Of a stretch of DNA of 64,000 bases, positions 47,959-58,651 are shown in pieces. Source of the stretch: Rhodosporidiobolus odoratus (taxonomy: Eukaryota; Basidiomycota; Microbotryomycetes; Sporidiobolales; Sporidiobolaceae); NCBI GenBank assembly GCA_034387635.1, contig JAOANU010000008.1, forward strand, positions 744,001 through 808,000. Direction: 5' to 3'. The translations under genes and the position numbers were made by a program. Every line of letters begins with the position of its first letter. The first letter of the stretch is position 1. The notes below the pieces were generated by a model. That model was not told where the DNA came from, searched no databases, and saw only the letters and a program-made list of their open reading frames with translations.

Positions 47959-48462
47959 GAGCGTGCCCATGCTGGCGAGTTGCAAGACAACCCTATGCGC
48001 TCGAGAAAGTTGAGGAGTCTGTCCAGGAGAACACTGAAAGTCTGTCTTTACTGGTCACGGGTGCTGAGTCGCACATATGCACATGATGCAGGCTTGCTTC
48101 GCTACTGAAGGACAACAAGCAGGCTACCAGACGCTGGGGCACTTCACGTTACAGAAACAGCAACTACTACATTGGCAGGCCCTCTTTTTTCAGCCATGCG
48201 GACGGTGAGCGTCAGGAGTACGAGGGCTCGTATTGTGCTGCCAGTCAAGCAGGTGTATGCTTATAAGACACGGCCTGCTGTGTAGCTACACAGTCCAAAT
48301 CGGAGGAAACCCAAGTTGAGAAGGTCCAAGACTCGACACCTCCTTGTCTATTTCGCCTCGACAATACTCCTTGCTCGTCATCTCTTATAACACATTCTGT
48401 ACTCAAATCAACGCTGGCTGTGACATGCTGACAGGGTCACAGCCTGCCGAAACTGATTGCAG
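47959..48462. other. Spacer between family copies 1 and 2
   Basis: About 500 bp with no convincing coding block, apart from possible upstream exons of copy 2. A good acceptor (ACTGATTGCAG) ends at 48462. Confidence 0.35.
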
Positions 48463-49184
48463 CATCCACTTTCTTTCCCGCTTTTGCATCGTTGCAACCG
48501 CTACTTGGCAAGCTGGACTACAGAATGCTGCAGGCTCAGCTGATACGAGGCAAACCACTCAAGGAGATTCTTGAAGCGGCTTACGGCGTGCGACCGGACC
48601 CATAACTTGGCATGGCGCTGCTGCAGCCAATTGTGCATGAACTGGGTTGCAGTTTCTGGGGGAACATTGATACAAAAGACCAATACCAAATGACTGACTG
48701 GAGCTGCCTGTCCAGGGACTACTGTGAAGGTAGGCCTAGGGCGGCAAGAGGTGGAGGGGCTCATTCTGAGTGGAGTGGGTGCATCTCTCGGTAGTGACGG
48801 ATCTTTTCCAGTGAGGTTACCTTCTGCATTCCCATGTGCTACAAAGGAGAGGTGTTGACAGTGTTGTTCTGTCGGGATACAGGAGGCGACAATGTACGCA
48901 TCAAGGTTACTCAGGATCCTGCAAGCTATACATTCTGGGGATGCTCCGAGTACAGTATGTTTGTTCCCCATTCGATTCTGTCTATGTCAACTCACGTGGA
49001 ACACACGCTTGCAGAGGCCAGCAGCAGCCGTAATCAGTGACTTTGTACAGGAGGCAACACTGCAAAAATTGGCAGACGAGTCGCGAAGCACTACGGCACA
49101 ACGATGGAAGGGTGGTCCGACAAGATGTTCAGCGGCAGCCTAACCGCATTGCTTGTTCGCAGCGCAGACCGGATCTGTATGTAA
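48463..49184 (+). pseudogene. Unrecognised family, copy 2 (probably decayed)
   Basis: After an acceptor ending at 48462 the frame reads STFFPAFASLQPLLGKL then LIRGKPLKEILEAAYGVRPD and stops at 48605. That block resembles VTLLEQVLNEIYGPRP of copy 1. Further on, a last exon from 49051 reads AKIGRRVAKHYGTTMEGW, clearly related to IGRRAARHYGTTKERW of copy 3, and stops at 49184 after a different tail. The middle exons (48883-48954, 49015-49050) do not join in one clear frame. Likely a decayed or rearranged paralog. Confidence 0.45.
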
Positions 49185-49480
49185 TGAGTGTAATCTTCTT
49201 GAAGAGCGGGAGGAGTGTGGAAGAACTGCGAGCTGAGAAGGTCGGCGGCGCATTTTCTCAAAGTCCCCCGCCAAGCCCGCCTGCTATGCACAGCGTAGAG
49301 AGGATCGTTGATCCGTCCCAAATCAGTTGCTGTTAAATCCGGTACACAGTCCGGTCGCCATTGGGTCGCCATGCGAGTCCGCACTCCGACCCCGACACTG
49401 ATTGACCGCGGATGTTCCGTCCGCCCCCGTATGACTTGCTCCTGCTCTTACACGACTGATCACCTACCCGCACTCAAACG

Positions 49481-50131
49481 ATGCCAGCCAACGTCAAGCC
49501 CCTCGGGAAACCCATGCGAGCTTGGCCAGACGACAACGACTTGGGTCCCGATGGCGCTGAACCCAACCACAAGTACTCGATCAGAGCCCTCAGAGGTGTG
49601 CTCAAGGGGGTCTATAAGGCTCAACCCGAGAAAAGCAAAGAGGACAGGAAGACCGCCACGGAAGCGGCAATGGGGGCATTGACGGAGAGGTGGGACAAGG
49701 TGAGTGAGGAAGACCGGAAGAAGACGCTTGAGTGGCTGGGAGGGTTAGAAGCCTATGCAGCTGGCAGATCATTCAGGGTTGATGAGGCTCCCACCTTCAA
49801 GAGAAAGCTACACGTGCGTTGCACAATCCGTATAGAACCAATCCGAGCTGATAATTTGGTCGAGCAGAAAAGCCCCGCATACGCTGGAGACCTACATTTT
49901 GAACTTGACATGATCAAGAAAGACGTGGAAACAAAGGTACGCTGTCATTGTATCCGTGCACCCTTGTGCCTGGGACTGACGACAAGTCGCAATTTGCAAC
50001 AGAGGGCTGGTAAAGCCATAGTCAAGGATACCGAACACCACTCTCTCAGCAAGCGGTACCGCGAAATCGGCAGAAGAGCCGCAAGGCACTACGGCACCAC
50101 GAAGGAAAGGTGGGAGGCTGGCGGGTGGTGA
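49481..50131 (+). CDS. Unrecognised lineage-specific protein, copy 3 (best preserved)
   Basis: Open from ATG 49481 (MPANVKPLGKPMRAWPDDND) to TGA 50131. Two stop-free 3n introns are probable: 49814-49867 (54 nt) and 49937-50002 (66 nt), both with GT donors and CAG/CAACAG acceptors. Without them the protein has about 176 aa. It is charged and helix-rich (YSIRALRGVLKGVYKAQPE; SEEDRKKTLEWLGGLEAYAA). The C-terminus is SLSKRYREIGRRAARHYGTT then KERWEAGGW. No signal peptide, membrane segment or known domain is seen. Two related, damaged copies lie directly upstream, so this looks like a locally expanded family. Function unknown; I make no assignment. Confidence 0.65.
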   Translation: MPANVKPLGKPMRAWPDDNDLGPDGAEPNHKYSIRALRGVLKGVYKAQPEKSKEDRKTATEAAMGALTERWDKVSEEDRKKTLEWLGGLEAYAAGRSFRVDEAPTFKRKLHVRCTIRIEPIRADNLVEQKSPAYAGDLHFELDMIKKDVETKVRCHCIRAPLCLGLTTSRNLQQRAGKAIVKDTEHHSLSKRYREIGRRAARHYGTTKERWEAGGW

Positions 50132-50450
50132 CGAGTCGCCGGATAGAACGCCGGAAGATGACACAGTAGCTCGTAGATTGCGGTACTTTCCTTTTCTCCC
50201 ACAGCCCCGTCCCGCTGATCCTGTTCTGGCTGGGCCAGTCCAGGCGCACCAACCGTCCCTCGAGTTGCCTAGCTCTCCCGACCGAAATAGCGGACCAGGC
50301 GAACCCTCCCAGCTCGTTGCAAGATGTTCATCCTGTGCAAAACCATTCTCCTTCCCTTGACTACGCCGTGAGCCCCAAAACTGCCCCGTACCTTCGGACC
50401 CGCCCGCTCCAACGCTCACTCGCCATGTAGATGCGGCTCAGCGGCAGCAA
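50132..50450. other. Convergent 3' intergenic region
   Basis: 319 bp between copy 3 (plus) and the shortened F-box gene (minus). Nothing is recognised. Confidence 0.35.
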
Positions 50451-50921
50451 TTATCGCTGCCTTTCTCCTTCGAAAGCGTGGACCGAGGGGAAGTGGGCGC
50501 GGAGGGGTGAGAGGGCGGTGGCTATCGGTGGAGAAGGGCCGGAAGGGATGGGCGATTGCAGGTGAATCGAAAAGGTTGCAATGAGGGCAAGGGAGTGGTC
50601 AGCTGCATGAGGGAGAGCGACAACGGACGCGTACGATGGATTTGGAAGAAAGTGAGCAAGACATGTCAGGATCGATGCGCAGTAAAATAGAAAGTAGACA
50701 GCGAGGCGACAACACATGGCGAGAGAACGCTCGACGTGACCCAGCCACAATGGCAAGGGTAGGCGATGAAAGGCTTTCGTGGCGCGGAGAAGAGGTGCAA
50801 AGGTGAAGGGAGCGTTGCGAGGGGTGACGAGGTAGCCGATAGTGGGATTGGCAGAGAGGTCGAGCCAGAGGTGACTGAAGATCTTGGTGATTAGTTCGGC
50901 GGGTAGAGGAGGGGTCGACAT
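50451..50921 (-). CDS. Shortened F-box protein (copy B)
   Basis: ATG 50921 opens the same N-terminus as the F-box gene at 18178: STPPLPAELITKIFSHLWLDL followed by SANPTIGYLVTPRNAP. After about residue 40 it diverges (LLRATKAFHRLPLPLWLGHV against LLLVSRSFYRLALPFWFGHI). It stops after 156 aa instead of more than 530. The tail (FLFYCASILTCLAHF and beyond) has no counterpart in copy A. Either a truncated paralog, or a distinct F-box gene whose 5' end was overwritten by conversion. Unannotated downstream exons are possible, but I see none. Confidence 0.55.
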   Translation of the reverse strand: MSTPPLPAELITKIFSHLWLDLSANPTIGYLVTPRNAPFTFAPLLRATKAFHRLPLPLWLGHVERSLAMCCRLAVYFLFYCASILTCLAHFLPNPSYASVVALPHAADHSLALIATFSIHLQSPIPSGPSPPIATALSPLRAHFPSVHAFEGERQR

Positions 50922-51388
50922 GCTGGCAGAAGAAACTGAGGAAGAGGTCGAGGTGAAGAGGGCGAGTCTGGCAGGGTAAGGAACGCTACAGCGGCGAGGC
51001 AGACAGTGGTATTAGCAAGCATGGTCCACAAGTCGCTCAACGGGGCTCACCTTGTTCCTTGTGACCACTGAGAGCTGCTTGAAGCTGGTTGATGAGGACG
51101 AAGTCAAGCCGAGTGAAGGCGTTGGACGGTACAGTGGTTGATCCAGGCAGTGCAGATACGTCTTTGTTACGTTTGGTAGTATCTGTCAGGCCTATACTGC
51201 ACTGTAAGCGATGGGACAACAGGCAACTCTGCATCTTCATCTTATTCTCCTGTTTACTCCCCTCGATCAATCGAATAGCTTGCAAACGCTCGACCATAAC
51301 CTTAGAACACACTCTCATCAACCCCTCAGCTGTACCCGCATTGACCCTAAGCCTCCTGGTCTTCTTCGTCTGACGACCCGACCCTCCC
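50922..51388. promoter_or_regulatory. Bidirectional promoter, MOG1-B / F-box-B
   Basis: 467 bp between divergent start codons, against 469 bp in copy A. It is near-identical to copy A for roughly 330 bp next to MOG1, then shows more changes toward the F-box ATG. Confidence 0.55.
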
Positions 51389-52208
51389 ATGTCTTCTACT
51401 TTGCGTAACTTGTATGGCGGCGCAATCGTCTCTAGCCTCCCTACAGACTATGTGGACGCCGGGTGCGCCTCCCAGTCTCCCCAAGCTGTGTCTCATCACT
51501 CACACACACCTTTTTTCTCCTCTTCTTCAGCGACCTCCGCCAAATCCCCGATACGCAGGAAGTCTTCCTGTCCCCAGACTCGGACGTAAGCCTGATCATC
51601 GAAGTGCTTGAGCTAGTCAAGGAGGAAGGGGCAGCAGATAGCTTGGAAACGGCGGCACGGTGAGTTATATGTAGCCGGTCTTTTCTTTCTTATTCTTTCC
51701 TTCGCTGCCCAGTTGAGCGTTATGCTCCTTGAACCGACTTCCCACTTCTTCTCGCCATCTATCGTGTCCCCGGAGCGACGTAACCCAGTGTAAGCAACTT
51801 GCACCTGTCTGACCCATTGACCTCCACAGTTTCCATTTCTCCTCCCTCGCCCACGACAGTTCCGCCCTCTCTTTCACCGTCTCCTCCGTCACTCTCCCCG
51901 CCTCAGAGACACCTCTACCAACCGGACCCGCCCAGCCCATCCTCCTCGGCCCGACCCTCCTGACCGGCACCCACCTCGTCTCGAAATTCAACCGCCCCGA
52001 CTCCGAAGCAGATACCGTCTTCATTCAGCAAGCTCTGTGGCGAGTACCCGCTCGGGATGCGGATGTCACGCTGTGCGTTAATTGCCCGGTTAGGATGGGA
52101 CAGACGGGAGAGGAACGGAGTGATGAGGAAGCGAAGAGGGTGTTCGAGGAGGCCGTCAGATCGTTCGAGGTCAAGGACTTTGGGCTGTTTGCTGGTGGGC
52201 AGTCGTAA
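51389..52208 (+). CDS. MOG1: Ran-binding nuclear import factor Mog1 (copy B)
   Basis: Three exons, 51389-51462, 51531-51659 and 51830-52208, with the same exon lengths (74, 129, 379 nt) and the same 193-aa product as copy A. Visible differences are few: the codon split by intron 1 gives Gly instead of Ser, Phe for Ser in SxTVSSV, Leu for Gln in ETPxPTG, and Gln for Glu in RMGxTGEE. The stop is TAA instead of TGA. All core motifs are kept (LRQIPDTQEVFLSPDSDVS; VTLCVNCPVRMG), so it should be functional. Intron 2 is 170 nt against 164 nt, with unrelated sequence in its middle. Confidence 0.92.
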
Positions 52209-52467
52209 GTAAGCAACAGAGCGATGTGCGTTGCCTTCTGCGTCTGTTCCGCTGTTTTTCTTTTCCTCCGCCTCCGCGGTGTCGCCGGAGTCGGAGTAGT
52301 CGGACACAGCCCGACCTCGTCCCCCTTCCCGGCTCTCTCTTGGCTCTCTCTGCTTCGCAGTCCACTGTCTACTGCTCACAGCGTCCGACACCAACTCAGC
52401 ACTGGGCCCACACCCCTTGACATCCTGTCTCCTTTTCTTCTTCACTCCAACCCGCCAACACTAAATC

Positions 52468-53935
52468 ATGTCGAGCTACCTACCCAGGATTTTCCGTCGA
52501 GGCTCATCGGAAGATGGTCATATGCCAAAGGCCATCCACAACGTGATGACGGTGCTGCCCGCCTACTCCCTCGTCCCCAACGATAAACTAGCTCACGAAG
52601 GGACGAAGGCAATCCGCAACTTGGAACAGGCGATTGAAACCAATATTGGTGTGGTGTTAGTCCAGGAGCGGACCAGTGCGTTCTGCCACGTGACAGGCTT
52701 GGTGCCACCGTGTTGACGAAAGCTGACCACAACTCCCTCGAACAGAAAACCTAAAAGGCGCACGTATGCTTTCCTCCCTCCTGATCACTGAGTATGATAG
52801 TCTCTGACACAGCGGGTCCACAGAGGAAGTGGAGCGCTTTCGATGCATGCGGACGGCTATGGACACCATCGAAAGAGACCGCCTCAAGCTACTCATCGTT
52901 GCCATCTTCACCAACCCGAATGTCCGTCGCTCGTTCCCCTTCAGCTGATACTTTCCAGGATCTCACCTCATGTCGGACCACAGTACGGTGCGAGTAAAGC
53001 CGATGCCGATAAGGCTGTTCGCGACATGGAAGCCGAAGCAAGGGATTTTTGGACTGAAGCGGAAAAGGATCCGGGCCATCCGGTAGCTTGGGCCAACGAG
53101 CGTCCAGGTGCGACGCTCTGACCACACTCGTATCAATCAGCTTCCACGTGTTGACCCACGACTTATGCAGGAACGCGATTTGACTACGGTAACTACCTGT
53201 GCTTTGGGGGATCGTCCCGTACCTGCTCTGTGTGCGCTCTAACGTCTTGCCTGTTTTCGCTTAGCCCATGACCAGTACGCTGCAATCTTGGGCGCTTACC
53301 GGGATAGGCATAGTTGTCTTCAACGCTTGCGGCACGAACTGAGGCAACCGGGGACAACCTTTGAAGCGATTGCGAACACGTTCAAAGTACCGCTGCCATC
53401 AAAGGATGTGACCGTACATCACGGGAATGTGGGTGTTCACACTGGTATGCTCTCTGCTATGCTGCTTCAGCAGCATTTGGCCAGCTGACGTCCCCAATCG
53501 TGCAGACTCGGAGGAGGAATTCGAGGATGCGCAAGAGGGACGGTAATAGCTGGCCGTCAGAGGAGACTGCCCGGGTCGGGCGAGATCTGTACAAACCTCG
53601 TCAAGGCAAGGAAGCTCGCGCGGTCTTGGTTCTTGACTGCGCCAGCGCGGACGAGGAGGGGAAGAAAAGCTTGGCTCAGAAGGTCGACGAGTTGAGGAAT
53701 CATGGCAGTTGTGCGTTGACGACAAGCCTGGGGGCTTGACAGTGCTGTGACAGTACAAGCTGAAGCCTGGGGGCGGACAGTGAGGCATGCAAGACTTGAG
53801 GCCGCCGGGAGAGAAGAAATCCATCGAGTCGGATCGATATACCGCCCGCTGGTAATCACTCCTGTAGTGTGCGTTGCCTTTTACCTATCACAATCGAGCG
53901 AGCATCCCCAAAGGCGAAGTGGACGCTGGCTGTGA
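52468..53935 (+). CDS. Unrecognised multi-exon protein with possible frame break
   Basis: ATG 52468 opens MSSYLPRIFRRGSSEDGHMP, with LAHEGTKAIRNLEQAIETN. Later coding blocks are EEVERFRCMRTAMDTIERDR with LKLLIVAIFTNPN (about 52815-52919); ADADKAVRDMEAEARDFWTE with HPVAWANERPG (to 53107); a short exon TRFDY; HDQYAAILGAYRDRH and RHELRQPGTTFEAIANTFKV (about 53271-53443). After a splice the frame reads DSEEEFEDAQEGR and stops near 53547. Yet a coding-like stretch in another frame follows at once (RVGRDLYKPRQGKEARAVLV; DEEGKKSLAQKVDELRNHG) and can be carried over a further intron to 53935. This suggests a frameshift or sequencing error near 53500-53560. No domain is recognised. Confidence 0.45.
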
Positions 53936-54832
53936 ATGTTAAGCGTTAAGCCTCGGCGTGAACTCAAGCAGATATTGGGATACTGAAGGAGAAGCCAAGC
54001 GATCAGATGTCGGCGGCGAGGACTACCTCGACACAAGCTCCGAACGCTGCTCTCGACAGACGGTATATCCAGTGCGATAATTGAGATTTGTATTGAACAG
54101 CAAGAAAACAGGTACTAAAGCTTGTACGTAGTAAGGGGAAGAATCTGTGCGAAGGCAAGCAAGGTCAGCGCACAATTCCGACGTCAGCCGTTGCATGCTC
54201 AATCCCGAGATTCCAGTAGGGTTCAGACAAGGCCCTCTTGCGAGGGAAGGTAGCTGAGATATATTCTCCATAGCTTCACCGGCAAGACATGCGGACCCCA
54301 GCTCGTTCGACCATCTCCCAAAAAAGACGATCTAGTAGAGCCGGGCAACGCACCGCCAATGACGCGTAAAGCCAAATGCGCTCAGGTCATCATGTGAGGA
54401 AGGGATGGAGTGGGATAGGAGACCAACAGTGACGAGACGGAACGTACCAGTCAAGCAGTGAGCGCGGTTTGTGGCAGACGTTGGTGACAGCGACCCGTCT
54501 TCCTAATGACCATGCCTATTACCGCTGCCGCGTGCTGAGTCGGGACGAGAGTCGGCGCAGAGGAAGGAACGAAAAAAGTCGACAGAGTTACGGCGAAGCG
54601 GGTCAAGCGTATGCTGAGAGGAGTACTGTTGGTGAACGATTGTTAACTGAAATGCGAGTCAAAAGATTTAGGAGCAGAGCGGAGCGAAGTGAAGTGAAGC
54701 AAGCAGAGAAGACCCTGCAGCTCGGCTCTCTTGTAGGCAAGATTTGCATTACAACCTCAAGGGTAAGGAGTAAACCTAATCCTCTTCATATCCCTCTCTC
54801 CACCTTTCACCAGTCTCTACTCATTGCCAACA
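53936..54832. other. Intergenic, upstream of ARP8
   Basis: About 900 bp. Short open frames only, none with family features. The right end is the ARP8 promoter. Confidence 0.4.
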
Positions 54833-57800
54833 ATGCCTAGCGCCAAGCCACCTCCACCACCTGCGCCAGGACAGCCTCAGCTACGCTTCACCTCGTTCGC
54901 TGTAAGCTGCCTTGTCCCCCTTCTTCCGGACTAGACTGACCCCACCTCGCTCGCTTCCTGCCTCTCTGCAGCCCGTCGGCTACCTGAAGTGAGTGTTCCT
55001 CTGGGCAGGAAGCACGAACAATAACCGAAACGAAGCCCCGCAGTGCCAAAAACGTCGCCTCCTCTTACTCCAAGTCGGACTCGCAGTCGTGGTTCGCTCG
55101 CCGCTCTTCGCAAGCTGAATGGGACGCCGAACGCGAGGGGAAACGTCGCCGGCTGATGGCCAGTGAAGAGGAGATAGCACAAGAAGGAGGGCAGCACGTT
55201 TCAGGAGGAAATGCTGGCGGGGAGAAGGTCAAAGTCGGGACGCTGCTGAAAGCCCCGGCGGGAGCTGTGAAGGGTAGAGTCAGGGAAGCCCCCGATACTT
55301 CCGTACGTTCTCTTCCCTCGACGTACGTCATGAGGGCACTGTCCTTGAACTTGATGCATCGCCCATCTACAGGCTTCTCCTCCGGACCCGCAATCGCGCA
55401 CCATCATCATCCACCCCGGTTCTCGCTTCCTCCGCATCGGCCTCGCCTCCTCCCTCGCGCCCGTCGCCGTCCCGAACGTAATTGCTCGCAAATTGCGCAA
55501 CTTCGTCCCCGGAAAAGGTAAGCAACGTCAAGATCACATCGCTCCTACCGCACTTCCCGGCGCGACTGCCCTGGATGGGATCGCAGCGCCCACTGTGAAA
55601 CCTGGAGAGGTTGTCGCACAAGCGCAAGCTGAACCGTCTGGCTCGACCTCGACCGCTCCGCCTGTTCCTGCACCTTCGTTCGGCAATCTGCCTGCACTTC
55701 CCGGTTTCTCCGGGGCTGCCGCTCCTGCTACGCCAGGTCAAGGAGACGTGCCTATGAGCTCCTCTCCGCCCTCTTCACCGCCGGTTAAGCCTCCCCATGA
55801 CAGCGACCCCGAAGACCACGACGCCGAAGATGGGTCATCGACCCCAAGGCCTCCCCGAACAGTGGACTCGGACCCCCTCACAGCGAAAATTTCGTCACTG
55901 AGAGCAGACTTGAGGGCAAGGATGAGGATATACAAGCTGAGGGGTCAGGGCAATGGAAATAGCCAGGCGGCAGCTTTCAATCAGACAGTCGTGCCACAGA
56001 CTATGGAAGTTGGGTTTGAGGGAGACGTGGACTGGACGATCGGGCAGGCAGACTGTTATGTGGGGAATAAGGTGCGCTCGACTCCTGCTGCTGCCAATTA
56101 TTCGTGATGAGCCTTACGGCTGATCGCATTCTTGCAGGCCGTCCGCATCCCTGACGCTGAAGCCTCAGGCTATCAGCTGCGTCGCCCTTACGATCGAGGA
56201 GGCTTTAACACTCTTGGATACTCAAGTCAGCAAGAATTGCTAGGCGATATCGAGGCGATTCTGGTCGGCGCGCTAGAAGATGAACTTGAAATCAAGCGCG
56301 AGGAGCTCAAGGTGTGTCAGCATTCGCTCGCATGACAGTCGCCCTTCTTCCTCCATCGCACGACACGGTGGTTGCTACACAAGTGTGACAAAGGGTTGAC
56401 ACAGAGTTCTTTGCTTCTCGCAGGACTACTCCGTCATTTTCCTCATTCCAGATCTCTACGACGCCATTTATGTCCGCGAAATGACCGACCTCCTCCTCCG
56501 CATAATTGGTTTCAAGCAGATCTGCCTGCAGCAGGTCCGTACCTCTCCTGTTCTCTGCTCTCGTCGCAAAGGGCTGAACAACCCCCTGGTATGTTGTCGC
56601 AGGAAGCTGTGTGTGCGACATTCGGAGCTGGTGTCACTTCGGCTTGCGTGGTGGACATTGGGGCCAAGACGAGTACAATAACGTGTGTGGAAGAAGGGCT
56701 TGTATTGCCCGAGACTCGGTGAGTCTCCCCCTTGCTCCTTCGTACATTCGAGTTCTTTCTTCTTCGTCACCCTGCCTGCAGCGTCCTTCTCTTCGCTGAC
56801 GCAGCTCGAAATCTTACGCAGCATGGTGCTCGACTTTGGCGGCGACGACATCACCTCTTTCCTGCTCACCCTCCTACTTCGCACCGGTTTCCCATACAAA
56901 GAGGCCGATCTCTCGCGATGGTACGACTGGACCCTTATTGAAGACCTGAAAGAGAGGTTGGTCGTGTTGAGCGAGGTGCGCTCGTCCTACTGCGCTTCTT
57001 CAGCTTCTCCGCCCCCGTAATTACAGGAGACTAGGCTGATAGGCTGCCTGGGACGGGTGCACAGGGCGACATCAGTCTAAACTTGTATGACTTTTACCTT
57101 CGTCGACCTGGGTTACCGACTAGGAAGTACAGCATGAGGGTTTACGATGATGCTATCCTCGCGCCTTATGTGCGTTGCCTATTTTTCGCACCCTCCTACT
57201 TTTGGTACTGTACTGACACATACCTCTGCATCGACGTGTAGGCTCTCTTTGCACCCCGCGTCATCGACTTTGAGCAGAAGAAGGTCGACCAGCCTGAGCT
57301 CTGGAGCAAGGACGTTGTCGATACTGTCGAGTTCGGTGCAGGTGGAACCGTGCGTTTCTTTCCGGCTTGCTCTTCCGTGCAGGCTTCCGCTAACACGCAC
57401 GTTGCAGACCAATGCCATGCGTAACTCGACCTCTTTCCTTCTCGCCCCCACCCCCGGCGTCACCTCGACTCTTTCCCTTGCGCCTCCCACACCGGTCCTT
57501 CCCACTACCACCGACGCCTCCTCTCATGCTGGCTCGCCTGCGCCCTCACTAGCCGGTACCCCCGTAGTCGAGGACCCTTCCTCCTCTGCCTTCTCCACCC
57601 TCCCATCCGGTTCTGCTCTACCCTCTCTGCCCCTCCCGGCTACAACCCCAGGTCCAGCTAGCGCTTCTCCCGCCCCTCAACCTGCCGCACCCGCCGCACA
57701 GCTCACCCAACACCACTCACAGCCTCAACAACCGACTATCGACGTTCGATACGAATCGTCCAAACTTCCCCTCGACGTCGCCGTCGTGGAAAGTATTCTG

Positions 57801-58296
57801 GCGGCCGGACCCGCAGAAGAGAGGTTGAAGAAAGTCGCGGCGAATTTGATCATTGTGGGAGGGACGGGAGGGATTCATAATATTGGGTTTGCGGTGCAGA
57901 GTCGGTAAGTCGCTTCTCTAGGTCGCTCACGGTTCTTGGTAACCTCTTCCTCCTCTGTCTCTCTCTGTCGCTCACTGTCCTTGGCGACCTCTTCCTCCTC
58001 TCTCTCTCTGTTCTTTCTTTCGTATACTGCGTGCGTTGGCCTTTACGTGACTGACCCTACCGACAAACCCGTACAGAGTTGCTCCTTCCCTCTCTCTCCG
58101 CGCCCCCTCGCTCCCCCCCTCTCACTTAACCTACATCCCCTCACCAAAAGAACTCGAACCCGAAAATGTGGCTTGGAAGGGGATTTCGGCCCTGCCCAAA
58201 CTTGAGGCGGTCGCGAACGAGTTGTGGATCAGGAGGGAGGAGTGGGAGGGATTGGGGATGAGGGCGGGGAGGGAGAGGGGGTTCTATTGGGCTTGA
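54833..58296 (+). CDS. ARP8: Actin-related protein 8 (INO80 complex)
   Basis: Nuclear actin-related subunit of the INO80 chromatin remodeller; it contacts nucleosomal DNA and histones. Exons: 54833-54901, 54972-54988, 55044-55302, 55373-56071, 56138-56311, 56424-56534, 56603-56718, 56822-56975, 57065-57169, 57242-57349, 57408-57904, 58077-58296, closing to 842 aa. Actin-fold landmarks: TIIIHPGSRFLRIGLAS with VPNVIARK, DYSVIFLIPDLYDAIYVREM, ATFGAGVTSACVVDIGAKTS (phosphate loop), LDFGGDDITSFLLTLLLRTG and NLIIVGGTGGIHNIGFAVQ. Low-complexity Pro/Ser/Ala inserts (about residues 180-270 and 590-680) are as in other Arp8 proteins. Exon 2 is only 17 nt. Confidence 0.94.
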
Positions 58297-58651
58297 TCGA
58301 GCAGTTTGGCTTGATTGGGGGATTTTTCTTCTGTGGTCGTACGGCGCGCGCGCGAGGCGAGGATGCAAGAGAGACTCGCTCTGTCCTTGTTTGTACTCGA
58401 ACGAGAGTTCGACGCGGGATGGGCGCCGCGGGGAGATCAGAGGGAGTATATATATATAACACTCAGCTACTGTAGCAGTGGGCGGCCAAGCGCGGCATAC
58501 ACGAGATGACAGTGAGGTTAGGGCTAAGGAAGGCGACACAACACGTGTCATGCAACAGAGTCGGTCTGCCAGGGCGCAGGATAGGACATGAAGAAAGAAA
58601 CAGAGGTAATGAGCAGAACGAAAATCGAAGGGGGATGGGAACAAAAAGAAA
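58297..58651. other. 3' flank of ARP8 and of the tRNA gene
   Basis: 355 bp. It includes a short TATATATATA stretch near 58450. No gene is recognised. Confidence 0.4.

Larger units (their letters stand above)
50800..52208. repeat. Inverted duplication, copy B (MOG1 / F-box pair)
   Basis: Inverted counterpart of 16894-18300. The promoter (50922-51388) and MOG1 exons are almost identical. The middle of MOG1 intron 2 and the flanks differ. Similarity ends at the MOG1 stop codon on one side and inside the F-box coding region on the other. Confidence 0.85.

Noticed and set aside
48501..48971. 156-codon minus-strand open frame
   Set aside because: It overlaps plus-strand blocks that match the neighbouring paralogs; no independent support for the minus strand.
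46962..54000. Transposon or integrase in the accessory island
   Set aside because: I looked for reverse transcriptase, transposase, helicase or integrase motifs and terminal repeats and found none that I could support.
54469..54840. 123-codon open frame upstream of ARP8
   Set aside because: No domain, and it runs into the ARP8 start region; better explained as promoter and leader.
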